This document shows positions 4,857 through 10,762 of a stretch of 10,762 nucleotides of DNA, in pieces. Position 1 is the first letter of the stretch. The number at the start of each line of letters is the position of its first letter. The stretch covers positions 1 to 10,762 of the forward strand of contig CAJXWI010000035.1 of the NCBI GenBank assembly GCA_913062735.1. Direction: 5' to 3'. A program made the position numbers and the translations under genes. The notes beneath the pieces were generated by a model that was not told the origin of the DNA, searched no databases, and saw nothing but the letters and a program-made list of their open reading frames with translations. The stretch is from an uncultured Arcobacter sp. Its GTDB lineage: Bacteria; Campylobacterota; Campylobacteria; Campylobacterales; Arcobacteraceae.

Positions 4857-5669
4857 TTAGTTTCCTAAAGCTTCTTTTATCGCAAATACTTGATTAATAG
4901 TCGTATACAAATCTTCCATATTTAACATATTAGGGCCATCACTTTTAGCAACACTTGGGTCAATATGAGATTCAAAGAAAAAACCATCAACACCGACAGC
5001 AGCAGCAGCTCTTGCCATATAAGGAACAAAAGGAGCATTACCACCAGTTGTCATTCCAGTACTTGGAATTTGAACACTATGGGTTGCATCAAAAATAACA
5101 GGAGCATAATTTTTTAATAAAAGAAGATTTCTCATATCTACTATTAAGGCACCATATCCAAAAGTATTTCCTCTTTCGCATAACCAAATATTGTTTTCTT
5201 GAGAATTCTCATAAGATACATCTTGAACCCCTCTTGTATGCAGTATTTTTTCAACCGGATGTTTCATAGCATCAGCTGCTAAGAATTGTCCTTTTTTGAT
5301 ATTAATAATAGTGTTGGTTTTAGCAGCAGCTACTAATAAATCTGTCTGTCTACACAAAAAGGCAGGTATTTGTAAAATATCTACTACTTGAGCAGTTGGT
5401 GCAGCTTGATAAGATTCATGTATATCTGTAACTATTTTGTATCCAAATTCTTTTTTAATTTCTTCAAATAACTTTAATCCTTCTTCTAATCCTGGACCTC
5501 TATACGAACTTAATGATGTTCTGTTCGCTTTGTCAAATGATGCTTTAAAATAAAACTCAACACGTTTATCTTCACTTAAAGGAAGTAGTTTTTCTGCAAT
5601 TTTCAAGACGGTATCTCTGTCTTCTAAAACACAGGGTCCTGTTAATATTTTTAATTTTTTATCTTGCAT
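4857..5669 (-). CDS. kdsA: 3-deoxy-8-phosphooctulonate (KDO 8-P) synthase, metal-dependent type
   Basis: A 270-residue cytosolic aldolase-like enzyme that condenses phosphoenolpyruvate with arabinose 5-phosphate to give KDO 8-phosphate for the lipid A-Kdo core of the outer membrane. Motifs in order: GPCVLE (11-16), FKASFDKANRTS (41-52), DILQIPAFLCRQTDLL (97-112), NIKKGQF (123-129), CERGNTFGYG (164-173), FDATHSVQ (193-200), FFESHIDPSVAKSDGP (231-246). C13, H197, E233 and D244 match the four metal ligands of the metal-dependent class; in the E. coli (metal-free) enzyme the first is Asn. The ATG at 5669 has AAGG 7 nt upstream (5677-5680). It presumably marks a Gram-negative cell with Kdo-containing LPS or lipooligosaccharide. 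Confidence 0.97.
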   Translation of the reverse strand: MQDKKLKILTGPCVLEDRDTVLKIAEKLLPLSEDKRVEFYFKASFDKANRTSLSSYRGPGLEEGLKLFEEIKKEFGYKIVTDIHESYQAAPTAQVVDILQIPAFLCRQTDLLVAAAKTNTIINIKKGQFLAADAMKHPVEKILHTRGVQDVSYENSQENNIWLCERGNTFGYGALIVDMRNLLLLKNYAPVIFDATHSVQIPSTGMTTGGNAPFVPYMARAAAAVGVDGFFFESHIDPSVAKSDGPNMLNMEDLYTTINQVFAIKEALGN

Positions 5670-5720
5670 GATATTGCCTTATTATTTTTATTAAAAAAGT
5701 AGTATTGTTTTCTTTAGGGT

Positions 5721-5726
5721 ACTATA
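5721..5726 (-). promoter_or_regulatory. possible -10 element for kdsA
   Basis: TATAGT on the minus strand lies about 50 nt upstream of the kdsA ATG, between it and the terminator of the upstream operon, where a promoter is needed. No -35 box is recognisable, so support is position plus one near-consensus hexamer. Confidence 0.35.
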
Positions 5727-5752
5727 GTTGAGATTAAGAGTGTGTTAGACAT

Positions 5753-5787
5753 AAAAAAAGGACAAGTAATATACTCATCCTTTTTTT
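5753..5787 (-). terminator. intrinsic terminator after the glutamate-synthase-like gene, potentially bidirectional
   Basis: A 10-bp stem, AAAAAAAGGA (5753-5762) with its exact complement (5778-5787), carries an inner AGTA/TACT stem with a 3-nt loop. On the minus strand the stem ends in a run of T, 16 nt beyond the stop codon of the gene at 5803. It separates the permease/glutamate-synthase-like operon from kdsA. Confidence 0.85.
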
Positions 5788-5802
5788 ATTTACTCTAAGT
5801 AA

Positions 5803-7548
5803 TTAAGCTTCTTTATTGTCTTTATGATATTCATCGTCGTAGTCATTTCCAATATCTAAGATTCTATCAAATACTTTGTCAATATTGTCATGAACTTTAG
5901 AATTACGATCTAAAAACATTAATCTGTGTTTATCCAGTTTTTTATAATGATCTAATCCCATGACAGCCATAAGACCTCTTACACCATTTAGTAAGTTTTT
6001 ATGGTAATCTCTTACATATTTTGCATGTTTATGTACAAAATATTTTTTTCTTTTACTTTTATCTTGTGTTGCAAGTCCTACAGGACAGTGATGTTTTGTA
6101 GTACCAGAACAATATCTGGCTCGAATACAGCCAGCAGCCATCATCATACCACGAGCTACTTGTACAAAATCAGCACCTAAACTCATAATAATTACAATAT
6201 CATCAGGTGTTAATACTTTTCCACTTGCAACTAGTTTAACATCCTCTCTAACCCCATGTTTATTTAATACTTTATCTACTAAATAAACAGCATCTCTAAT
6301 ATTAAGACCAATTCTCTCCATCATTTCAATAGGAGCAGTAGCAGATCCACCAGATCCACCATCAACAGCAATATAATCAGGATAAGGCTCACCGCTTATT
6401 TTTCTTCTTGCTATTTCTTTGGCATAAGGTTCAATATTTTCAAGGTCAGAAATAACAATTTTCATCCCTACTGGTTTTCCAGATAACTCTTGAAGTGTTC
6501 CCATAAAATCAAACAATTCTTCAACCGAATTTGCATAAGGAAATCTATTGGCTGCGAAAAGATTCTCATGGGCTTTTACACCTCTATAATAAGCAATTGC
6601 AGGACTTACTTTATCCCCAGTTAGTTTACCACCTGTTTGTTTTGCACCTTGTGCCATTTTAATTTCTGTCATAGAACAGAATTTCATAACTTTTTGATAA
6701 CGCTCAGGATTAAATGTTCCATCATGGTTTCTTACAGAGTATAAACCGGAAGAAATTTGCATAATAATATCAGGCATATCTTCTGGTACATTATCTGGAA
6801 AATTCTCTAGTGGAGCATCCCAATTAGGTCTGTAAAAAGTATTGTCTTTGGCATTTAACATATATGTTTCTGCTTCAGGATCATCTTTAAAAACAAGTTT
6901 TCTGTATAAATCAGAAGCAATTGCAGCATTAAATAGTTTTAAAGCTGTTTCTCTCATCATTATTTGAAATTTTGTTCCTTTTACAAGTGTCATATATTTT
7001 TCATTATAATTTCTGTGCGTTATAAAAAAGTTAGAAGTTAATCCACCTTCTCCTGAGTTAATAGGAAATTCTCCTAAATACGAACCCCAAACAAAAGATC
7101 GTGTACCTTCTGGTGATATTGAACCATCACTCATAGCAGAACGTGCAATAATTGATTTTGAGTTAAAAGGTGTTTTTCTTCTCTCTCCAAAAGAAACAGA
7201 AAAATCTCTACTTACTTCATTCTCATTTAAAACGATATTCGCATGGCGTAACATCCATTTAGGTTTAGGAAGAGGTTGTGCTGGTGAAAAAGATGCATAA
7301 TTAGGTAAATCTCTTGCAGCTTTATATACCCAATCCAATTTATCTTTCGACTCGTAAAACTTTTCATCTCCAAAATACTGTCTAAAAGGCTCTCTGGCTT
7401 CTTCAAGTACATATCTCAATCGTCCAATTATCGGGTAATTAACCAGTAATTGGTGGTCTCTTTGAACATACTTATCATGTATGTACCATACAACCATTAT
7501 CACACCAAAAAGTGTAGCAACGACATCGAAAACGGCTATTTCATTCAT
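5803..7548 (-). CDS. membrane-anchored FMN-binding glutamate-synthase-like protein
   Basis: A 581-residue protein with the central and FMN domains of glutamate synthase (GltB) but neither the N-terminal glutaminase domain nor an NADPH subunit (GltD) nearby. Residues about 5-22 form one membrane segment, so the catalytic part is tethered to the inner membrane. Motifs: DGSISPEG (151-158), NSGEGG (164-169), AQGAKQTGGKL (309-319), DGGSGGSATAP (396-406), and GADFVQVARGMM (458-469) before a three-cysteine iron-sulphur site C474-x5-C480-x7-C488 leading to PVGLATQD. Classical GltB proteins have C-x5-C-x4-C for a 3Fe-4S cluster, so three extra residues sit here. The reaction is likely a reductive or amidating step on an amino-acid-like substrate using ferredoxin, but the substrate is unknown. 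The ATG at 7548 has AAGGA 6 nt upstream; the gene follows the permease by 9 nt, so the two are cotranscribed. Confidence 0.88.
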   Translation of the reverse strand: MNEIAVFDVVATLFGVIMVVWYIHDKYVQRDHQLLVNYPIIGRLRYVLEEAREPFRQYFGDEKFYESKDKLDWVYKAARDLPNYASFSPAQPLPKPKWMLRHANIVLNENEVSRDFSVSFGERRKTPFNSKSIIARSAMSDGSISPEGTRSFVWGSYLGEFPINSGEGGLTSNFFITHRNYNEKYMTLVKGTKFQIMMRETALKLFNAAIASDLYRKLVFKDDPEAETYMLNAKDNTFYRPNWDAPLENFPDNVPEDMPDIIMQISSGLYSVRNHDGTFNPERYQKVMKFCSMTEIKMAQGAKQTGGKLTGDKVSPAIAYYRGVKAHENLFAANRFPYANSVEELFDFMGTLQELSGKPVGMKIVISDLENIEPYAKEIARRKISGEPYPDYIAVDGGSGGSATAPIEMMERIGLNIRDAVYLVDKVLNKHGVREDVKLVASGKVLTPDDIVIIMSLGADFVQVARGMMMAAGCIRARYCSGTTKHHCPVGLATQDKSKRKKYFVHKHAKYVRDYHKNLLNGVRGLMAVMGLDHYKKLDKHRLMFLDRNSKVHDNIDKVFDRILDIGNDYDDEYHKDNKEA

Positions 7549-7557
7549 TATTAATCC

Positions 7558-8436
7558 TTATTTTTTAGAAACTAGTAATCCACTAATTACAATTAAAAAT
7601 ATTCCAAGTATAATCCATATATCAGGAAAAGAGTCTCCCAGCACTAGCCCCAATACAATCGAAAAGGCTATATTTGAATATGATATTGTACCAATTATTC
7701 CAGCTTTTGCAACACTATATGCTTTAGTCATATAAATTTGCGCATAACTGGACACTAGTCCTAATAAAATAATAAAGATAATATCATTAGACGAAGGTAA
7801 AACAAAACGAGAAATTAAAAAATCTAAGCTAGAATTATGATAAAAATTACCAATTGTCATTAAAATAACCGGTGCAATAGTTCCAATAAGCATAAAAGAC
7901 AATACTATAGTACGTCCCTCATAATAGTTTTTAAGCTCTCTTATTGAAGTATATGCAAGTCCAGCCCCTACTCCTGCGAGAATTCCAAGATAATCTGTTT
8001 TTTCTAAATTACTTCCATCAAATTTTGTTATAAACAGAATTCCAATAAATCCGATAAATATTCCCAACCAACCTTTTTTACCCAATTTTTCTTTTACAAA
8101 AAAATATGCAAAAATAGCTGTAAAAATTGTAGAAGTCTTTGAAAAAGTCATGGCTTCTGCCAAAGAAATCTTAGAAATAGTATAAAAGAAAAACAATAAA
8201 GCTGTAAAACCAATCAAACCTCTAAAAATAAGTAAAAAAGGTTTCCCACCTACTTGTTTTAGTGGCCGTCTAAAAATTGAGTATCCAATAATAAATACTC
8301 CAAATACATTTCTAAAAAATACAATTTCAATTGAGGGCATAGAATTGCTCAATTCTTTGGCAAATGCACCCATTATTGCAAATAATAAAGATGCAAGTAT
8401 CATATACTTTACACCCTTTTTCGTTTGTTCTTCCAT
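7558..8436 (-). CDS. EamA/DMT-family permease
   Basis: A 292-residue inner-membrane protein of the drug/metabolite transporter superfamily, with about ten hydrophobic segments arranged as two EamA repeats (about 10-137 and 148-290). Characteristic stretches are FFRNVFGVF (40-48), the RGLIGFTALLFFFY segment (72-85) and LAEAMTFSKTSTIFTAIFA (92-110). The substrate cannot be told from sequence. The frame stays open upstream to an ATG at 8508, but that ATG has no SD, whereas the ATG at 8436 has AGGA 5 nt upstream (8442-8445) and gives the usual family start, a short charged tail before helix 1. Its stop codon overlaps the ribosome site of the glutamate-synthase-like gene, indicating one operon. 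It is divergent from the MscS-family gene. Confidence 0.9.
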   Translation of the reverse strand: MEEQTKKGVKYMILASLLFAIMGAFAKELSNSMPSIEIVFFRNVFGVFIIGYSIFRRPLKQVGGKPFLLIFRGLIGFTALLFFFYTISKISLAEAMTFSKTSTIFTAIFAYFFVKEKLGKKGWLGIFIGFIGILFITKFDGSNLEKTDYLGILAGVGAGLAYTSIRELKNYYEGRTIVLSFMLIGTIAPVILMTIGNFYHNSSLDFLISRFVLPSSNDIIFIILLGLVSSYAQIYMTKAYSVAKAGIIGTISYSNIAFSIVLGLVLGDSFPDIWIILGIFLIVISGLLVSKK

Positions 8437-8463
8437 TATAATCCTAAGCTCTTTATTCAAATG

Positions 8464-8480
8464 AGATTTTAATAGAATCT
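8464..8480. promoter_or_regulatory. 17-bp dyad in the divergent permease/mscS region (possible operator)
   Basis: The sequence from 8464 to 8480 (AGATT...AATCT) is a near-perfect palindrome around 8472: seven of eight arm pairs match. It lies in the 101-bp region between the divergent permease and channel genes, upstream of both starts. Size and symmetry suit a dimeric regulator, but the AT-rich composition makes chance similarity possible. Promoter hexamers in this region are ambiguous on both strands. Confidence 0.3.
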
Positions 8481-8537
8481 TCGTTAATATATCATTATTA
8501 TTAAGCATTTTTAAAACAAGTTATAAAAAGGAAATTA

Positions 8538-9599
8538 GTGATTATATTCTCAGAAGAAATTGATAGAATAATCGTAGCTGTATTCATACTCTCATTTTTT
8601 CTTGTACTTAGGAAGATTCTCAGAAAAGCAATGTTTTTTATCTTAGATAAACTTGTACATAAAACTGAAACTACCATTGATGATGAAATAATCCTTGTTT
8701 TACGAGCCCCTTTAGAACTTTTTATTATTACTCTTGGTTTTAAGTTCTCAATTGAATATTTAAACCTACCTTCCAAAATTGATGTTTATGCATCACATAT
8801 ACTTAATTCAGTTTTTACATTTATTATCTTTATGGCTTTATTTAAAATGGCTGTACCAATAAGCAACATCTTCATTGCTTCTTCTAAAAAATTAAAAGTA
8901 AAAAGTTTAGGAAAAGATTTAGTAAATTTAATTACAAAAACAATCCAAGTAGTAATTGTAGCCATTGGTTTTGTTACTATTTTACAAGGTTGGGGATACA
9001 ATATTACAGGTTTTTTAGCATCCTTAGGTTTAATAGGTATGGCTATTGCCTTAGCAGCAAAAGATACCGTTGCTAACCTTTTTGGTTCCCTTGTGATTTT
9101 TTCAGACAAACCCTTTAAGATTGGAGATTGGATTAAAACTCCTGTTGTAGAAGGAACAGTAGAAGCAGTAGGTATAAGGTCAACTAAAGTTAGAACCTTT
9201 GCCCAAGCACTCGTATCTGTACCCAATGCAGTCTTAGCTAACAGTGAAATCTTAAACTGGTCAAGAATGGGAAAAAGAAGAATCAAATTAACCCTTGGAC
9301 TTACATATAGTACTAAAGCAAAAGACTTGCAAAACATAATAAAAGAAACAAAAGAAATGCTTCAAAAACATCAAGATATTCATCAAGACACAATATATAT
9401 TTATTTTACTGATTTTGATGAAAGTTCTTTAGGTATTTTTTGTTACTTTTTTACAAAAACAACTTCTTGGGGCGAATATATGAGAGTTAAAGAAGATGTA
9501 AATTTTAAAATTATGCAGATTGTTGAAAATAACAATGCGAGTTTTGCTTTTCCATCACAATCAATTTATTTAGAAAATACAAAAAAAGAATTACTTTAA
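8538..9599 (+). CDS. MscS-family mechanosensitive ion channel
   Basis: A 353-residue inner-membrane channel that opens under membrane tension to release solutes during osmotic downshock. Hydrophobic segments lie at about 9-27, 53-72, 85-105 and 127-150, before the pore helix TM3 (about 156-185, [20 protein letters not shown], rich in Gly and Ala as in MscS). The beta domain follows: [20 protein letters not shown] (193-212), RSTKVRTF (214-221), [17 protein letters not shown] (227-243), then a cytoplasmic alpha/beta part to the end. The extra N-terminal helices make it closer to larger MscS paralogues (YbdG/YnaI-like) than to the 286-residue E. coli MscS. It starts at GTG, with AAAAGGA (8526-8532) 5 nt upstream. 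murA follows after 10 nt, probably cotranscribed. Confidence 0.94.
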   Translation: MIIFSEEIDRIIVAVFILSFFLVLRKILRKAMFFILDKLVHKTETTIDDEIILVLRAPLELFIITLGFKFSIEYLNLPSKIDVYASHILNSVFTFIIFMALFKMAVPISNIFIASSKKLKVKSLGKDLVNLITKTIQVVIVAIGFVTILQGWGYNITGFLASLGLIGMAIALAAKDTVANLFGSLVIFSDKPFKIGDWIKTPVVEGTVEAVGIRSTKVRTFAQALVSVPNAVLANSEILNWSRMGKRRIKLTLGLTYSTKAKDLQNIIKETKEMLQKHQDIHQDTIYIYFTDFDESSLGIFCYFFTKTTSWGEYMRVKEDVNFKIMQIVENNNASFAFPSQSIYLENTKKELL

Positions 9600-9609
9600 G
9601 AGGAATAAT

Positions 9610-10762
9610 ATGAAATATTTAAAAATTATTGGGCAAAAAAAACTTAGTGGTGAAATAAGAATATCCGGAGCAAAAAATGCTGCTTTGCCACTTTTAGCTT
9701 CAACAATACTGTCTAAAAATACAATTAACATTGGAAATATGCCTGATGTTGTGGATACAAACACTTTTTTAAAACTACTAAATAATTTAGGAAGTACAGG
9801 GAAAAGAGATCAAAATACGATACGTGTTAATACACTTAACATTAATGAAACCAAAGCTACCTATGACATAGTTAAAACTATGAGAGCTTCCATTTTAGTT
9901 TTAGGTCCTTTATTAACGCGTTTTGGATACTGTGAAGTATCACTTCCAGGAGGTTGTGCCATTGGTCAGAGACCTGTTGATTTACATCTAAAAGCCCTAG
10001 AAGCAATGGGTGCTATTATTGAAATTAAAAATGGATATATAGAAGCACGTTGCCAAGAGGGTTTAAAAGGTGCGGATATTGTATTTGATAAAGTTACTGT
10101 AGGTGGAACTGAAAATACTATCATGGCAGCAGCCCTTGCAAAAGGTACAACAAGAATTATAAATGCAGCAAAAGAACCTGAAATTGTGCAATTATGTGAA
10201 GTATTAAAAGAAGCCGGTTTAGATATCACAGGAATAGGAAGTTCAGAAATTACTATTATTGGTACAAATAGAAAACTCTTAGAATTTAAAGATTTTGATA
10301 TTATTCCTGATAGAATCGAAGCAGGCACGTATCTTTGTGCAGGAGCAATTGCAAATGCTAAACTAAAGATTACACATATAATGCCAAATCATTTAAGTGC
10401 CGTTATTTCGAAACTTGAAGAAATGAATTTTGAGATAATTAAAGAAAAAACATCTTTAACGATACTTCCAACTACAAGTATTAAACCTGTTAATATTATT
10501 ACAAGTGAGTACCCGGGATTTCCAACAGATATGCAAGCTCAGTTTATGGCCTTAGCTACGCAAGGTGAAGGAACGTCAACTATTGATGAACGTCTTTTTG
10601 AGAACAGATATATGCATGTAAGTGAACTGGTTCGTATGGGTGCTGATATTCATTTAAATGGTAATATCGCTAGTATTCATGGTAAAAAAGGCAACTTAAG
10701 TGCAACAGATGTAATGGCTACAGATTTAAGAGCCTCATCTGCTTTGGTTTTAGCAGCCCTTG
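9610..10762 (+). CDS. murA: UDP-N-acetylglucosamine 1-carboxyvinyltransferase (partial, cut by window end)
   Basis: The first 384 codons of MurA, which transfers enolpyruvate from PEP to UDP-GlcNAc in the first committed step of peptidoglycan synthesis in the cytosol. Catalytic features are all present: SGAKNAALP (19-27) with K22 and N23, [10 protein letters not shown] (113-122) with the active-site C116 (the residue attacked by fosfomycin), [11 protein letters not shown] (301-311) with D307, [11 protein letters not shown] (330-340) and DLRAS (372-376). The frame is open to the last base, and about 35 residues are missing compared with the usual 419-425. The ATG has AGGA (9601-9604) 5 nt upstream; the gene follows the channel gene by 10 nt and probably shares its transcript. 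Cys rather than Asp at position 116 predicts the fosfomycin-sensitive form of the enzyme. Confidence 0.97.
   Translation, partial: MKYLKIIGQKKLSGEIRISGAKNAALPLLASTILSKNTINIGNMPDVVDTNTFLKLLNNLGSTGKRDQNTIRVNTLNINETKATYDIVKTMRASILVLGPLLTRFGYCEVSLPGGCAIGQRPVDLHLKALEAMGAIIEIKNGYIEARCQEGLKGADIVFDKVTVGGTENTIMAAALAKGTTRIINAAKEPEIVQLCEVLKEAGLDITGIGSSEITIIGTNRKLLEFKDFDIIPDRIEAGTYLCAGAIANAKLKITHIMPNHLSAVISKLEEMNFEIIKEKTSLTILPTTSIKPVNIITSEYPGFPTDMQAQFMALATQGEGTSTIDERLFENRYMHVSELVRMGADIHLNGNIASIHGKKGNLSATDVMATDLRASSALVLAAL

Noticed and set aside
7227..7735. Open frames overlapping the glutamate-synthase-like gene and the permease end
   Set aside because: Shadow frames (7227-7412 minus, 7481-7735 plus) with no domain or ribosome site, inside well-supported genes.
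8437..8508. Upstream in-frame extension of the EamA permease to the ATG at 8508
   Set aside because: No ribosome site precedes 8508, the extra 24 residues do not resemble the family's N-terminus, and the ATG at 8436 has a well-spaced AGGA.
8786..9337. 183-codon minus-strand open frame opposite the channel gene
   Set aside because: It lies wholly inside the MscS-family gene on the other strand, has no SD, and its translation shows no domain; it is an antisense shadow. The same applies to 8501-8776, 9966-10328 and 1076-1261.

Overview
The window is AT-rich, densely packed bacterial DNA. Protein content and gene order (kdsA-ribH-nusB-pyrF followed by a tRNA cluster, and an mscS-type gene before murA) point to a Campylobacterota (epsilonproteobacterial) genome, most likely Arcobacter-like. 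This assignment rests on recognised protein families and promoter style (a T-rich tract upstream of TATAAT); no database search was made.

Layout. Positions 1-90 may hold the 3' end of a plus-strand gene. 117-1085 (minus) is a class I SAM methyltransferase with an unusual N-terminal half; it is divergent from a DUF302 gene (1137-1514, plus). Next comes a singly transcribed secreted protein of unknown function (1596-2486, plus) with its own sigma70-type promoter and a TTG start. A cluster of four tRNAs on the minus strand follows (transcript order Ser-GCT, a CAT tRNA, Gly-TCC, initiator Met), with a promoter at about 3065-3099 and an intrinsic terminator at 2598-2650.

From 8436 down to 3193 everything is on the minus strand: an EamA-type permease and a membrane-anchored, FMN-binding glutamate-synthase-like protein (9-nt gap), a bidirectional terminator (5753-5787), then kdsA, a 108-nt gap with a promoter and an AT-only hairpin, and the tightly coupled ribH-nusB-pyrF trio (1-nt gaps, TTG and GTG starts). 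On the plus strand from 8538 are an MscS-family channel gene and, 10 nt after it, murA, cut by the window end.

The core genes serve housekeeping roles: outer-membrane Kdo synthesis (kdsA), riboflavin (ribH), rRNA antitermination (nusB), pyrimidines (pyrF), peptidoglycan (murA) and osmotic protection (mscS family). The less ordinary part is 117-2486, three unlinked accessory genes beside the tRNA cluster. I see no CRISPR array, transposase, integrase, phage gene or clear defence system. The observations most worth following are the secreted protein of unknown function, the altered cysteine spacing in the glutamate-synthase-like protein, and a 10-bp inverted repeat that encloses one tRNA.
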